Source: Eubacteriales bacterium
Lineage (GTDB): Bacteria; Bacillota; Clostridia; Lachnospirales; Lachnospiraceae
Direction: 5' to 3'
Assembly: GCA_030524585.1 (NCBI GenBank)
Contig: JAUNGJ010000004.1
Span: forward strand, 21,861-85,860
Length of the DNA: 64,000 nt
In this document: piece by piece, positions 18,089-28,407 of the stretch
Numbering within the stretch: position 1 is the stretch's first letter
Layout of the letters: each line of letters opens with the position of its first letter
Program-made: the position numbers and the translations under genes
The notes under the pieces: generated by a model
What the model was told of the DNA's origin: nothing
The model's database searches: none
The model's input: the letters and a program-made list of their open reading frames with translations, nothing else

Positions 18089-20101
18089 CTACATCTGCTT
18101 CTTCTTGTTGTTCTCTTTATTTTTCGATTTGGCACGTTTCTTAGTATAGCACAGCCGCGCAATCAATACAATCAGTACCACCAAAAGCACAAGCAGTACA
18201 TAGATGATCGACGCTATCTTATTCGGATTTTTAAGCAGCTCCACAATATTTTTGCTGTCCTTCACCATTTTACGGCCTTCTGCCGCCGCATAACGCTTTG
18301 GTATCACCGATACTCCATCCTTATTTTTATCAAATGACTCCAGATAACTTGCCAGCGCGTACCATTCCTTCAGCTCCGCCCCGTTCCGGTCGTGAATAAT
18401 ATAATCCTCAAAGTTCGTAATCACTTCCCCCTCGGCATTCTTGGGCGTAATCTTAAGGATTCCCTTTGACTGGGCCTCCACTGCACCTAACATCTGGGCA
18501 GAATAGAGTCCCGACACTACTCGGTACAGCTTATCATCCTGAATGGCCTGAACGGCAACTCCTTCTGTATTCTTTGCCTCATCCGTCATATAAACCTCTG
18601 TGATCCGGTTTAAAATCAGCCGGTTTGGATTACAGACCCATCTCATACCGCTTGGATAAAGCTGCGCATAGGTCATGATCGGTGAAATCGATGCATCGAT
18701 CTCCGCCGCTGTCTTAAGCTCTGCTCCGGTCAGATACACACTGACTAACGGATATCCGGTAATCCGGTCTGCCCCGATACCAAGAGCGCTTACGTTAAAA
18801 GCATCCGATACCGTAATCTCCCCTTTCTGAAAAGAGTCTCTTACCACACCTGACGGAACCACCGCAAGTTCTACCGGCACATAATCCGCTCCCTCTGCCT
18901 GTTTGACCGCATAGATATAGGAATCGGCAATCAGGCTGCCCAGTGTATCTTCCTTAAGCTCCGTGGCAAAATCATCAATCTGTGTAAATGCAGTCTCATT
19001 CTCTGCCAGCACCTGATCCATCGCATAGCCAAACCGGGACAGATACTCTTCATTTATCATATCCCTGTATACACTTAAGTATCCTTCAATTTCTGCATCC
19101 TGCTCCACCGACTCATCCATCGCTTTCAGCTGATACTCTGCCACCTTCCAGCGCCCATTCCCAGCCGGAACCAGCTCAATTTCACCCAGATTTCTTCCGT
19201 AGCACCCCGCCGAAGCAATCACCGTATCGCCCCGGATAATCGGCTCTTCCAGCGTCGTATGCGTATGCCCGCTGATAATCACATCAATCTCCGGCACAGC
19301 CTTTGCCAGAAGCTCATCCTCCGACTTGCTCTCATCCTCATTCGTGCCGCTGTGAGACAGACATACGATCATATCCACATCCTCTGCCTGCAGCTCTTTT
19401 ACTACCCTTTTAGAGGTCTCTATAATATCATCAAAATCAATGCCACTCTCCGGCGCGCAGCTTTCCGCATCTTCTCCGAGTACGCCATACACGCCGATTC
19501 TGACCCCTTCACGCTCAAGGATCGCATAATCTGTACTTCCGTAATCCTCCAGCGCCTGATGAATCACCTGGTTATCTTCCGAATGATTCTTCTCCCAATC
19601 AATATTGGCAATCAGAAATTTCGGCAGCGTAAGCGTGCTGTCTTTTCCGGCATTTTGGATGGCGCTGTGAAACATATCAGACACTCCCTGGGCACGATAG
19701 TCAAATTCGTGGTTTCCAAAGGTTGTGGCCTCCACCCCAAGCCGCCCCAGCATCGTAAGCTCTGCCGCCTGTGTTTCATAGATTGTCTGATACAGAGTTC
19801 CCATGGAGAAATCTCCCGCATCAAACACGAAAGTAGTCGGATTCTCCGCTTTCCTTGCATCAATCTCCGTCTTGATCCGGGCAAGTCCGCCAACCATGAC
19901 CGTCTCTTCCGAACCATCCTGATTTTTCTTCCGTGCTTTATACTCATCTAATCTGGAATGCAAGTCATGAGTAAATAAAATCGTTACTTCGCCATTATTT
20001 TGTTTCTTATTCGTCTCTTCAGCCAACGCCGAACTGACACTCAATGAGCAAAGCATAATCACTGCCAGCAGTGCTGACATCACCCTTTTATGAAAATTCA
20101 T
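18089..20101 (-). CDS. Membrane-anchored bifunctional UshA-type metallophosphatase/5'-nucleotidase
   Basis: This 670-residue surface enzyme has a signal peptide (residues 1-27, cleavage after ALAEE-like sequence), a metallophosphatase domain with FTHDLHSRL, DAGDFSMGT, TFGNHEFDYR, CLSHSG and SGHTHTT, a C-terminal 5'-nucleotidase domain, and a final transmembrane segment (about residues 635-655) with a Lys-rich tail. It dephosphorylates nucleotides outside the cell to recover nucleosides and phosphate. The metal ligands look complete. It is the first gene of the operon running to the GH42 gene. Confidence 0.9.
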   Translation of the reverse strand: MNFHKRVMSALLAVIMLCSLSVSSALAEETNKKQNNGEVTILFTHDLHSRLDEYKARKKNQDGSEETVMVGGLARIKTEIDARKAENPTTFVFDAGDFSMGTLYQTIYETQAAELTMLGRLGVEATTFGNHEFDYRAQGVSDMFHSAIQNAGKDSTLTLPKFLIANIDWEKNHSEDNQVIHQALEDYGSTDYAILEREGVRIGVYGVLGEDAESCAPESGIDFDDIIETSKRVVKELQAEDVDMIVCLSHSGTNEDESKSEDELLAKAVPEIDVIISGHTHTTLEEPIIRGDTVIASAGCYGRNLGEIELVPAGNGRWKVAEYQLKAMDESVEQDAEIEGYLSVYRDMINEEYLSRFGYAMDQVLAENETAFTQIDDFATELKEDTLGSLIADSYIYAVKQAEGADYVPVELAVVPSGVVRDSFQKGEITVSDAFNVSALGIGADRITGYPLVSVYLTGAELKTAAEIDASISPIMTYAQLYPSGMRWVCNPNRLILNRITEVYMTDEAKNTEGVAVQAIQDDKLYRVVSGLYSAQMLGAVEAQSKGILKITPKNAEGEVITNFEDYIIHDRNGAELKEWYALASYLESFDKNKDGVSVIPKRYAAAEGRKMVKDSKNIVELLKNPNKIASIIYVLLVLLVVLIVLIARLCYTKKRAKSKNKENNKKKQM

Positions 20102-20174
20102 CTCTATACTCCCCTTATAATCCCCTTATCTGCCCCGGATTCCGCCGGAGCTTCCTTTCGGATGTATGGCAACA

Positions 20175-20214
20175 GAGAACCTTCCCTGCATTTCTCTATC
20201 CAGGAAAGGTTCTC
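20175..20214 (-). terminator. Hairpin after prfA (weak terminator)
   Basis: GAGAACCTT/AAGGTTCTC arms (20175-20183 and 20206-20214) with a further GG/CC extension form a stem between prfA and the nucleotidase gene. It lacks a T-run on either strand, so it may need Rho or stabilise the message. Confidence 0.45.
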
Positions 20215-20224
20215 CGTATTCATA

Positions 20225-21298
20225 TTATTCTTCATTCATATTTGCAAGCTTGGCCGCCTGATCTGCAGCAATCAGGCTGTCGATAATCTCATCCAGATCT
20301 CCGTTCAGAATGCTGTCCAGCTTATGCAGAGTCAGCTTGATTCTATGATCCGTCACACGTCCCTGGGGGAAGTTATAGGTACGGATCTTCTCGGAACGGT
20401 CTCCGGTACCGATCTGGCTTCTTCTGGCTGCCGCCTCCTCTGACTGCTGCTTCTCAAGCTCCAGCTCGTACAGCTTGGAACGAAGCAGGCGGAATGCCTT
20501 TTCCTTATTCTGAAGCTGCGATTTCTCCGTCTGGCTATAGATCACAATCCCCGTTGGATAATGGGTCAGACGCACCGCCGAGTCTGTCGTGTTGACACAC
20601 TGTCCGCCGTTTCCGGACGCACGCATGACATCAATACGGATGTCCTTCTCATCGATCACAACATCCACCTCTTCTGCCTCCGGCATAATGGCAACCGTAA
20701 CCGTAGACGTGTGGATACGCCCGCCGCTCTCGGTCTCCGGCACACGCTGTACACGGTGAACTCCGCTTTCATATTTTAATCTGGAATATGCTCCCTGTCC
20801 ATTGATCATGAACACACATTCCTTGAAACCGCCGATACCATTCTCGTTCAGAGAAATCATCTCACTCTTCCAGCGTCTTCCCTCGGCGTAATGTACCAGC
20901 ATCCGGTAAATCTCTGCCGCAAAAAGAGCCGCCTCATCGCCGCCGGCGCCTGCACGGATCTCAACCATAACGTTCTTATCATCATTCGGATCCTTCGGAA
21001 GCAGCAGAATCTTAAGCTCCTGCTCAAGCTCTTCTACTCTGGCCTTGGAATCATTCAGCTCTTCCTTCGCCAGCTCCCGCATTTCCTCATCTGACTCTTC
21101 TTCCAGCATAACCAGACTGTCCTCGATCGCCTGCCTGCAGTTCTTATATTCCTTATATGCCTCAACAATCGGAGTCAGGTCATTCTGCTCTTTCATAAGC
21201 TTCCGGAAACGGTTCTGATCATTTACCACATCCGGCTCCTGCAGCTCACTTAAAATCTCTTCAAAGCGAATGAGCAAATCCTCTAATTTGTCAAACAT
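20225..21298 (-). CDS. prfA: Peptide chain release factor 1
   Basis: RF1 recognises UAA/UAG and triggers peptidyl-tRNA hydrolysis. The 357-residue protein has the catalytic GGQ in [20 protein letters not shown], the [13 protein letters not shown] domain and the [18 protein letters not shown] region that holds the codon-recognition loop. I start at 21298 (MFDKLEDLL) because AGGAGG is 9 bp upstream, whereas the ATG at 21307 directly abuts it. It lies next to prmC, whose product methylates the GGQ glutamine. Confidence 0.95.
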   Translation of the reverse strand: MFDKLEDLLIRFEEILSELQEPDVVNDQNRFRKLMKEQNDLTPIVEAYKEYKNCRQAIEDSLVMLEEESDEEMRELAKEELNDSKARVEELEQELKILLLPKDPNDDKNVMVEIRAGAGGDEAALFAAEIYRMLVHYAEGRRWKSEMISLNENGIGGFKECVFMINGQGAYSRLKYESGVHRVQRVPETESGGRIHTSTVTVAIMPEAEEVDVVIDEKDIRIDVMRASGNGGQCVNTTDSAVRLTHYPTGIVIYSQTEKSQLQNKEKAFRLLRSKLYELELEKQQSEEAAARRSQIGTGDRSEKIRTYNFPQGRVTDHRIKLTLHKLDSILNGDLDEIIDSLIAADQAAKLANMNEE

Positions 21299-21361
21299 CT
21301 CTTTCATCCTCCTACTCTTTGTCCTTCTCCGGCACAGATGCTGCTCCGGATCATTCCTCTA

Positions 21362-22216
21362 TCATACATAATATCTTCCGGCGACCGCCCGGTCAAGTCC
21401 CGCCAGATCCTTATATGCACAGATTTCCCTGTAACCGGCCTGCTTCATCAGGTAAATCACCGCATCCTTCTGGTCATGTCCCGTCTCAAACAGAAGCCAT
21501 CCTCCATCATTCAGGTACTCTCCCGCTTCCCGGATAATCCGCCTGTAAAAGTAAAGTCCGTCCTCTTTTCCGTCCAGCGCCAGCACCGGATCGTGACACC
21601 GTACTTCTTCTTCCAGCTCTTCGATTACAGCCGTCCGGATATAAGGCGGGTTTGATACGATCATATCATATTTCCCTTCAAGCCCTTCAAAGAGGTCGCT
21701 CTCCACAAAGGTTACCTGTGCCCCATGAAGTCTTCCATTCTCCCTTGCTGTTGCAACTGCCTCAGGAGAAATATCGCTTCCGGTAAATTTATTTGTTTCT
21801 TTAAAATCTTTTTCCCTTCTTGCAAACCTTTCCAGACTAATAGCAATGCACCCGGAGCCTGTACAAAGATCCAGCACACGCATGCCCGGCCTTATCCGTT
21901 TCAGGGCTTCTTCCACCAGAAGCTCCGTATCCTGCCTGGGAATCAGCACACTGGGATTCACATGAAAGGTAAGCCCCATAAACTCCTGCTCTCCGGTGAT
22001 ATGCTGCAGTGGGATTCTTCTGCAGCGCTTTTCGACGCCACTCCAGTACGCTTCTTCCTGCTCATCCGTAAGCGGCTTCTCCGGGTTCAGTGCATATTCT
22101 GTCACCGAAATTCCTGCCGCCCACTCAAGAAGAAGTCTGGCGTCCACCACCGCGTCGGCAATCCCTGCCGCGCGCAGACGCTCCGTCCCGGTTCTGCAGG
22201 CCTCTCTCAGATTCAT
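21362..22216 (-). CDS. prmC: Release factor glutamine methyltransferase
   Basis: PrmC transfers a methyl group from SAM to the glutamine of the release-factor GGQ loop. The 284-residue protein has an N-terminal helical domain, the SAM motif VLDLCTGSGCIAISL and the substrate motif VSNPPYI. Its ATG overlaps the stop codon of the DUF1385 gene by four bases. prfA follows after 63 bp, a classical pairing. Confidence 0.93.
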   Translation of the reverse strand: MNLREACRTGTERLRAAGIADAVVDARLLLEWAAGISVTEYALNPEKPLTDEQEEAYWSGVEKRCRRIPLQHITGEQEFMGLTFHVNPSVLIPRQDTELLVEEALKRIRPGMRVLDLCTGSGCIAISLERFARREKDFKETNKFTGSDISPEAVATARENGRLHGAQVTFVESDLFEGLEGKYDMIVSNPPYIRTAVIEELEEEVRCHDPVLALDGKEDGLYFYRRIIREAGEYLNDGGWLLFETGHDQKDAVIYLMKQAGYREICAYKDLAGLDRAVAGRYYV

Positions 22217-23166
22217 GCTTCCTTCTCCTTTGCCTGTCCTTCATCGCCAAATGCCTCAGCCTCAAAAGACCGCCAATCAAAAACAGCCTCTACTGCCCGA
22301 ATTGCGACCTCGATCATACTGTCATCCGGTTCTTTCGTCGTCAGCTTCTGAACTGCAAGTCCCGGCCTGCTGAGAAGATTGATTACGGGATTTTCACTCC
22401 GCCCTGCCAGCTTCAGTATCTCATAGGAGATTCCTGCAATAACCGGAAGAAGCGCAATCCGGATCACCACACGCATAAGCGGCGATTCTGCCCGAACGAT
22501 CATCAGCAGACAGATACTGATAATCAGCACGAAGAACAGAAAGCTTGTACCGCATCTCTTATGCTGCCTGGAGCTTTTTCGTACATTCTCCACCGTCAGC
22601 GGCAGGCCATGCTCAATACAGTTGATGCACTTGTGCTCTGCCCCGTGATACATGAACGTCCTCTGAATATCCTCCATCCGGGAAATCAGAAGAATGTACA
22701 CAATAAATATGCCGATTCTTACAAATCCCTCAATGATCGTTCTGATCTGGTAGGAGGCAATCCAGGTCTTCAGAAGACCAGACAGAAAATAGGGCAGTAT
22801 CATAAAGATTCCCACTGCCATGATCACCGACAGAATCACCGTTCCTGTCATCATAAGCTTCTCTGTCTTCTCCTGCTTTCTGGCCGCTTCCTCCGTCTCC
22901 GGCTTCTTCTCTTCTTCATCCTCAAAGAAGGAAGCAGAGTACATCAAAGTTCCCATTCCCAGCACCATCGAATCTATAAAATTAAAAATCCCTCTAATAA
23001 AGGGAATTCTGGTCAGCGCCTTATGATTCTTCACCACACTGCGGAAGGTATCTTTTTTAAGAACAATCTCCCCGTCCGGTTTCCGGACAGCAACTGCATA
23101 TTCATCCTTGTTCTTCATCATGATGCCTTCCATCACGGCCTGACCGCCGATATTTGAAGATTTCAT
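22213..23166 (-). CDS. DUF1385 (YqhQ-type) membrane protein
   Basis: This 317-residue protein begins with the family hallmark IGGQAVMEGIMMK and contains the conserved YHGAEHKCINCIEHG and RCGTSFLF segments, with about four transmembrane helices. Proteins of this family are common in Firmicutes between rpmE and prfA; their role is not settled. A terminator between it and rpmE suggests a partly separate transcript. Confidence 0.88.
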   Translation of the reverse strand: MKSSNIGGQAVMEGIMMKNKDEYAVAVRKPDGEIVLKKDTFRSVVKNHKALTRIPFIRGIFNFIDSMVLGMGTLMYSASFFEDEEEKKPETEEAARKQEKTEKLMMTGTVILSVIMAVGIFMILPYFLSGLLKTWIASYQIRTIIEGFVRIGIFIVYILLISRMEDIQRTFMYHGAEHKCINCIEHGLPLTVENVRKSSRQHKRCGTSFLFFVLIISICLLMIVRAESPLMRVVIRIALLPVIAGISYEILKLAGRSENPVINLLSRPGLAVQKLTTKEPDDSMIEVAIRAVEAVFDWRSFEAEAFGDEGQAKEKEA

Positions 23167-23228
23167 TATTCTTTACCTCAAAAATACAGCAGGAAATTCC
23201 CGCCGAATTTCCCATGATATAACAGAAA

Positions 23229-23255
23229 GGGTTGAGATTTCAGAAATCTCAACCC
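23229..23255 (-). terminator. Terminator after rpmE
   Basis: GGGTTGAGATTTC (23229-23241) and GAAATCTCAACCC (23243-23255) are perfect 13-bp complements; on the minus strand they are followed by TTTCTGTT. It ends the rho-rpmE transcript. Confidence 0.8.
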
Positions 23256-23268
23256 GATACCTGCTGGT

Positions 23269-23472
23269 TTATTTATCCAATCCGTATTTCTTGTTAAACT
23301 TATCCACACGGCCACGAGCCTGTGCAGCCTTCTGCTGACCTGTGTAGAACGGATGGCATTTTGAGCAGATTTCTACGTGAATATCTTCGCTTGTAGAACC
23401 TGTCACGAATGTGTTTCCACAGTTGCATGTTACAGTTGCCTGATGATATGCCGGATGTATTCCTTCTCTCAT
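23269..23472 (-). CDS. rpmE: 50S ribosomal protein L31 (zinc-binding form)
   Basis: The 67-residue protein has the L31 sequence [17 protein letters not shown] and [13 protein letters not shown]. The CxC plus CxxC cysteines mark the zinc-containing form, so a zinc-free backup may exist elsewhere. A GAGGTG site precedes the ATG. It follows rho by 97 bp. Confidence 0.96.
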   Translation of the reverse strand: MREGIHPAYHQATVTCNCGNTFVTGSTSEDIHVEICSKCHPFYTGQQKAAQARGRVDKFNKKYGLDK

Positions 23473-23569
23473 TACGTTTCACCTCTTCTTTATTATCGTC
23501 GCGCTTAACGCATTATTCATTTCGTTTCATAAACAGCTATGTTATTGTATCACAAAAGCCTGCTCATGT

Positions 23570-24895
23570 CTAGATAAATTTTGTCTTTTTTGCCATTTGA
23601 ATCAGCTCTTCATTATTTTTTGTCCGGGAAAACAGATTCAGGATATTCTCTACCGCTTCCTCCGGGCGCAGCCCATTGATGGCACGTCTCATTGAGTCAA
23701 CTGCTTCCTGCTCTTCCCTTGTAAGCAGAAGATCCTCTCTTCTGGTTCCGGACTTTGGAATATCAATCGCCGGGAACATCCGCTTCTCGGACAGCTTACG
23801 GTCCAGCACAAGCTCCATATTACCGGTTCCCTTAAATTCTTCGTAGACTACGTCATCCATCCTGCTTCCCGTCTCCACCAGCGCTGTGGCAAGGATCGTC
23901 AGGCTTCCGCCCTCACGCATATTTCTTGCGGCGCCAAAGAACCGCTTCGGCATATGGAGCGCTGCCGGGTCCAGACCGCCGGACAGCGTTCTTCCTGATG
24001 GCGACACGGTCAGGTTATAGGCTCTTGCCAGACGCGTGATACTGTCCAGAAGGATCATAACATCCTTTCCATGCTCAACCAGTCTCTTGGCCCGCTCGAT
24101 CACCATCTCGGATACCCGCTTGTGGTGTTCCGGCAATTCATCAAAGGTAGAATAGATGACCTCCACATTCTTCCCCTCAATTGCTTCTTTAATATCCGTC
24201 ACTTCCTCCGGGCGCTCATCGATCAGCAGAATCAGCAGATGTACCTCCGGATTATTCTTTCTGACGGACAGTGCCACCTGCTTCAAAAGCGTGGTCTTAC
24301 CTGCCTTTGGCGGCGATACGATCATACCTCTCTGTCCCTTTCCGATCGGTGACATCAGATCCATGATTCTCATGGCAGTGCTTGTCTTTCCGCACTCCAG
24401 AGAAAGTCTCTGATTCGGGAAAATAGGGGTCAGATCTTCAAAATTTGGTCTTCTGCACGCAATTCCCGGATGAATCCCATTGATCTTCGTCAGATACAAA
24501 AGGGCGCTGAACTTCTCCTGCTGTGTCTTAATACGGGTATTTCCTTCCAGAATATCACCCGTTTTCAGATTAAATCTCCGAATCTGAGACGGAGATACAT
24601 ATACATCATTCTCACCCGGCAGATAGTTTTCACAGCGGATAAAACCATATCCGTCTGACATAACCTCCAGAATGCCATTCGCCGTGACACCGCTGTCCAA
24701 TTTATCTATATCGTGGATTTCCTGCTTGTCCTTATCTCCAGTATTGGCGGAGCGCTCCTTATCCCGGATATCCTCTTCCAGCATACGCTCAACAAGCTCT
24801 GCTTTCTTCATTCCTGAAATACCGGAAATTTCCCTCGCCTTAGCCAGCTCTCTTAACGTAGCTAACGGCAGAGATTCATATTTTTCTCTCATCAT
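23570..24895 (-). CDS. rho: Transcription termination factor Rho
   Basis: Rho is the hexameric RNA helicase that terminates transcription. The 441-residue protein has the Rho N-terminal SAP-like domain, the RNA-binding cold-shock-like segment [20 protein letters not shown], Walker [28 protein letters not shown] and the Q/R-loop region [22 protein letters not shown] 24895 with an AAAGGA site ten bases upstream is preferred to the frame start at 24934. There is no long insertion in the N-terminal domain. Confidence 0.95.
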   Translation of the reverse strand: MMREKYESLPLATLRELAKAREISGISGMKKAELVERMLEEDIRDKERSANTGDKDKQEIHDIDKLDSGVTANGILEVMSDGYGFIRCENYLPGENDVYVSPSQIRRFNLKTGDILEGNTRIKTQQEKFSALLYLTKINGIHPGIACRRPNFEDLTPIFPNQRLSLECGKTSTAMRIMDLMSPIGKGQRGMIVSPPKAGKTTLLKQVALSVRKNNPEVHLLILLIDERPEEVTDIKEAIEGKNVEVIYSTFDELPEHHKRVSEMVIERAKRLVEHGKDVMILLDSITRLARAYNLTVSPSGRTLSGGLDPAALHMPKRFFGAARNMREGGSLTILATALVETGSRMDDVVYEEFKGTGNMELVLDRKLSEKRMFPAIDIPKSGTRREDLLLTREEQEAVDSMRRAINGLRPEEAVENILNLFSRTKNNEELIQMAKKTKFI

Positions 24896-24988
24896 ATACA
24901 ATGTTTCCTTTCTTTCTTCAATTCGCCATATCATTCTTCTTTATATTGGGAATAGCAGCCGGAACTGACTTGTCTGAAATATATCATC

Positions 24989-25016
24989 ATTATACACGAT
25001 TCCAGACATTTTGCAA
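24989..25016 (-). promoter_or_regulatory. Promoter of rho
   Basis: On the minus strand TTGCAA (25011-25016) and TATAAT (24989-24994) are 16 bp apart, about 95 bp before the rho start. Confidence 0.6.
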
Positions 25017-25050
25017 ACCTTTTTTCCGTGCATAACAAAACCGCTATCGT

Positions 25051-25079
25051 TTGACTTGCATCTTTAAGAATGGTATGAT
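25051..25079 (+). promoter_or_regulatory. Promoter of the malic enzyme gene
   Basis: TTGACT (25051-25056) and TATGAT (25074-25079) have a 17-bp spacer; the leader to ATG 25138 is about 52 nt. Confidence 0.7.
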
Positions 25080-25137
25080 AATAACCAGTGTAAAAAGGAA
25101 AGAACAAATAAAAGAATAATAAAGAAGGGGAACTGTT

Positions 25138-26286
25138 ATGACAGCAAATGAAAAAGCATTGGAAATGCACGCAAAATGGAATGGCAAGATAGAAACCACC
25201 GCCAAATCTCATGTGAATTCCCGTGAAGATCTGGCAATCGCCTACACCCCCGGCGTAGCTGAGCCATGTAAGGTTATTGCACAGGATAAGGAAGCGGCAT
25301 ACACCTATACCATGAAAGCCAACACCGTAGCCGTTGTATCAGACGGAAGCGCGGTTCTTGGCCTGGGAAACATCGGCGCACTCGCAGCCATGCCCGTTAT
25401 GGAAGGAAAGGCAGTTCTGTTCAAGGAATTTGGCGGAGTAAATGCGGTTCCAATCTGTCTGGACACTCAGGATACGGAAGAAATTATCAAGACCGTCGTC
25501 AATCTTGCGCCTGCTTTTGGCGGCATTAATCTGGAGGATATCAGCGCCCCCCGCTGTTTTGAGATTGAAGAACGGTTAAAAGAGCTTTTAGACATTCCAG
25601 TATTTCACGACGACCAGCATGGAACTGCTATCGTCGTGCTGGCCGGCATCATCAATGCCATGAAGGTTACAAATAAGAAGAAAGAGACTGCAAAAGTTGT
25701 TGTAAACGGAGCCGGTTCCGCCGGTGTAGCGATCACAAAGCTTCTCCTAAGATATGGCTTCCAGGATGTTACTATGTGTGACATTAACGGAATCCTTGGT
25801 AAATCCTCCCCGGACTTAAACTGGATGCAGAAGAAGATGGTGGAAGTAACCAATCTATCAGGCAGGCAGGGAACCCTCGCCGACGCACTGAAAGGTGCAG
25901 ATATCTTCGTCGGCGTCTCCGCACCAAATATTGTCACCAAAGAAATGGTTGCTTCCATGAGCAAGGACGCCATCCTCTTTGCCATGGCAAATCCAGTGCC
26001 AGAGATCATGCCGGACCTGGCAAAAGAAGCGGGTGCCAAAGTTGTGGGAACCGGACGCAGCGATTTCCCAAATCAGGTGAATAACGTGGTGGCCTTCCCA
26101 GGTATTTTTAAAGGCGCTCTTGAAGGACGTGCAACACAGATTACCGAGGAAATGAAGCTTTCCGCCGCACACGCAATTGCCGGTCTTGTCTCTGATGAAG
26201 AATTAAACGAAAATAATATTCTGCCGGAGGCCTTTGATCCGCGTGTGGCAGATGTAGTCAGCAGCGCTGTAAAAGCGTTGATTTAA
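25138..26286 (+). CDS. NAD(P)-dependent malic enzyme
   Basis: The 382-residue enzyme oxidatively decarboxylates malate to pyruvate. It has SREDLAIAYTPGVAEPCKVI, the metal site region FGGINLEDISAPRCFEIE, VFHDDQHGTAIVVLAG and the Rossmann motif VVNGAGSAGVA. It is the short form without a phosphotransacetylase-like domain, typical of Firmicutes. AAGGGG lies before the ATG and a good promoter is upstream. It leads a transcript with the radical SAM and DUF4364 genes. Confidence 0.94.
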   Translation: MTANEKALEMHAKWNGKIETTAKSHVNSREDLAIAYTPGVAEPCKVIAQDKEAAYTYTMKANTVAVVSDGSAVLGLGNIGALAAMPVMEGKAVLFKEFGGVNAVPICLDTQDTEEIIKTVVNLAPAFGGINLEDISAPRCFEIEERLKELLDIPVFHDDQHGTAIVVLAGIINAMKVTNKKKETAKVVVNGAGSAGVAITKLLLRYGFQDVTMCDINGILGKSSPDLNWMQKKMVEVTNLSGRQGTLADALKGADIFVGVSAPNIVTKEMVASMSKDAILFAMANPVPEIMPDLAKEAGAKVVGTGRSDFPNQVNNVVAFPGIFKGALEGRATQITEEMKLSAAHAIAGLVSDEELNENNILPEAFDPRVADVVSSAVKALI

Positions 26287-26287
26287 G

Positions 26288-27280
26288 ATGCAGAGCATAC
26301 GCAGCAGAGCGCTGCAGCCAACTGACATTCCGCCTGTCCGCTGGGGAGAAAAGCGCTACTATTCCCTGGATTATTATCTAAAACAGACGTTTGGCAGAAA
26401 GCTCTATAAGATCGCTCTGGACGGAGGCATGACCTGCCCCAACCGAGACGGAACCCTGGGATACCGGGGATGTATTTTCTGTAGCGAAGGAGGCTCCGGC
26501 GATTTTGCCGGAGACCGAAACCTCTCCATCAGCAGGCAGTTGGAGGCAGGGAAATCACTGATTGCACGCAAGCATAAGGAGGAAGGCTATATTGCTTATT
26601 TTCAGGCATATACCGGCACTTATGCACCCGTTTCACATTTGAGGAAGATATATTCAGAAGCCATTCGTTTCCCTGGCGTAGAGATCCTGTCTATCGCTAC
26701 CAGACCAGACTGCCTTCCTCCGGATGTGCTGACCCTCCTAAAAGAACTGGCAGAGCAAAAGCCTGTCTGGGTAGAACTGGGGCTTCAGACCATTCATCCG
26801 GAATCTGCCGCTTTTATCCGCAGAGGATACAGCCTTACCGTATTCGAGCAGGCAGTCACAGCTTTACGGAGCATCGGTGTCCATGTAATCGTTCATATAA
26901 TACTGGGACTTCCCGGTGAAGATACCGAAGCGATGCTTGCAACCATCCGCTATCTGAATCATCTGGACATCCAGGGTGTAAAGCTCCAGCTTCTGCACAT
27001 ACTAAAAAAAACCGATCTGGCTGACTATTACAGAGAGCATCCCTTTCCCGTCATGTCACTGGAAGAGTACCTCTCTCTGCTTGGTCTATGTATCAGTCAG
27101 TTAAGACCGGATATTGTTATCCACCGGCTTACCGGGGACGGCCCCAAACCACTCTTGATCGAGCCTCGGTGGACAGCAAATAAACGAATGGTATTAAATC
27201 AAATTCAATCTTATTTAAAGAGCCAGAATATCTGGCAGGGAAGGAGTTATACAGGTGGCAGAACCATTCACACTTTATAA
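26288..27280 (+). CDS. TIGR01212/YhcC-family radical SAM protein
   Basis: This 330-residue protein carries the radical SAM cysteines in CPNRDGTLGYRGCIFC (a CX11CX2C-like spacing typical of TIGR01212), plus YFQAYTGTYAPV, VELGLQTIHPESA and LQLLHILKKTDLA. The family has no settled reaction, though tRNA modification or oxygen-independent roles have been suggested. It begins one base after the malic enzyme stop and lacks a strong ribosome binding site, suggesting coupled translation. Confidence 0.88.
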   Translation: MQSIRSRALQPTDIPPVRWGEKRYYSLDYYLKQTFGRKLYKIALDGGMTCPNRDGTLGYRGCIFCSEGGSGDFAGDRNLSISRQLEAGKSLIARKHKEEGYIAYFQAYTGTYAPVSHLRKIYSEAIRFPGVEILSIATRPDCLPPDVLTLLKELAEQKPVWVELGLQTIHPESAAFIRRGYSLTVFEQAVTALRSIGVHVIVHIILGLPGEDTEAMLATIRYLNHLDIQGVKLQLLHILKKTDLADYYREHPFPVMSLEEYLSLLGLCISQLRPDIVIHRLTGDGPKPLLIEPRWTANKRMVLNQIQSYLKSQNIWQGRSYTGGRTIHTL

Positions 27281-27767
27281 ATTAATCATACTATACATGC
27301 TGGACAAGGTGGATTTTCCACTGTCTAACTCGCAGATATCCGAATTTGTTCTGGATAAAGAATATACAACCTACTTTAAGCTTCAGCAGGCTCTTTCCGA
27401 ACTGATGGACGCCGGGTTCATCCGCGAGGAACGGGCTCACAACCGAACAATCTATCACCTGACCGACGACGGCGCTTCAACCATTGAATATTTTAGAAAT
27501 AATATATCGCATGCTATTCAAAAAGACATCAATGATTATCTGAAGGAAAAGAAATATGATTTAAAAAATGAAGTATCTGTCAAAACAGATTATTACAGAA
27601 ATACGAATCGGGAATATTCCGTTCACTGTCAGGTAATGGAAAACACACTTCCGCTGATTGATCTTACCATCACGGTTCCCTCTGAAGCAGAAGCCAAAAC
27701 CGTCTCAGATAACTGGCGAAAAAAGAATCAGGAAATTTATGCGCTGATTATGGCACATCTCCTCTAA
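27255..27767 (+). CDS. DUF4364 family winged-helix protein
   Basis: This 170-residue protein matches the clostridial DUF4364 family, whose N-terminal half looks like a PadR/MarR-type winged helix (YKLIILYMLDKVDFPLSNSQ, then DAGFIREERA). The start is GTG 27255 with AAGGAG eight bases upstream; it overlaps the end of the radical SAM gene by 26 bp. The function is unknown; a DNA-binding or morphology-linked role is possible. Confidence 0.85.
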   Translation: MAEPFTLYKLIILYMLDKVDFPLSNSQISEFVLDKEYTTYFKLQQALSELMDAGFIREERAHNRTIYHLTDDGASTIEYFRNNISHAIQKDINDYLKEKKYDLKNEVSVKTDYYRNTNREYSVHCQVMENTLPLIDLTITVPSEAEAKTVSDNWRKKNQEIYALIMAHLL

Positions 27768-27837
27768 ATATATTTCCGTCAATACCACAGCAATCAATAT
27801 GTATACACCATATCATATTAAAAGAGAGTGAAAAACT

Positions 27838-28407
27838 ATGCACAAGAACGAAACTGAATCATCAAAAAACATTTTGCTGGAATTATATGTCAGCTTTTTT
27901 AAAATCGGAGCTCTCACCTTCGGCGGCGGGCTTGCGATGCTTCCCATGCTGAAACGGGAAGTAGTGGAAAACCAGAAATGGGTAACCGAAGAGGAAATCC
28001 TCGATATGTACGCAATCGGCCAGTGTACTCCCGGCATTATTGCCGTCAATACCGCAACCTTCATTGGTTATCAGCAGGCAGGGATATTAGGCGGAGTGAT
28101 CGCCACTCTGGGCGTAATCTCCCCGTCGCTGGTTATCATCTGTCTGATCGCATCTATTTTACAGAATTTTATCAACCTTCCTGCTGTTCAGCATGCACTT
28201 GCGGGAATCCGGGTGACAGTCTGTGCCATGATGCTCCAAACAGTAGTCACCATGACCCAGAAGGGCGTCAAAGATAAACTGGGCGTTTTCTTATTTCTGG
28301 CAGGCTTTCTCCTGGCAAGCTTTACTCCGGTACCACTGGCACTGATCGTAGTCATTTCCGCTTTTGTGGGAATCATTGCAAAGAGATTGGAGGCAAAGAA
28401 GGTATGA
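27838..28407 (+). CDS. Chromate transporter family protein, half 1
   Basis: The 189-residue membrane protein is one CHR domain, with the motif FFKIGALTFGGGLAMLPML, and QCTPGIIAVNTATFIGYQQAG. In Firmicutes the ChrA transporter is often split into two short halves that are expected to form a heterodimer. The export of chromate is known for some long forms; the natural substrate of the short pairs is uncertain. Its stop overlaps the next gene by four bases (ATGA). Confidence 0.88.
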   Translation: MHKNETESSKNILLELYVSFFKIGALTFGGGLAMLPMLKREVVENQKWVTEEEILDMYAIGQCTPGIIAVNTATFIGYQQAGILGGVIATLGVISPSLVIICLIASILQNFINLPAVQHALAGIRVTVCAMMLQTVVTMTQKGVKDKLGVFLFLAGFLLASFTPVPLALIVVISAFVGIIAKRLEAKKV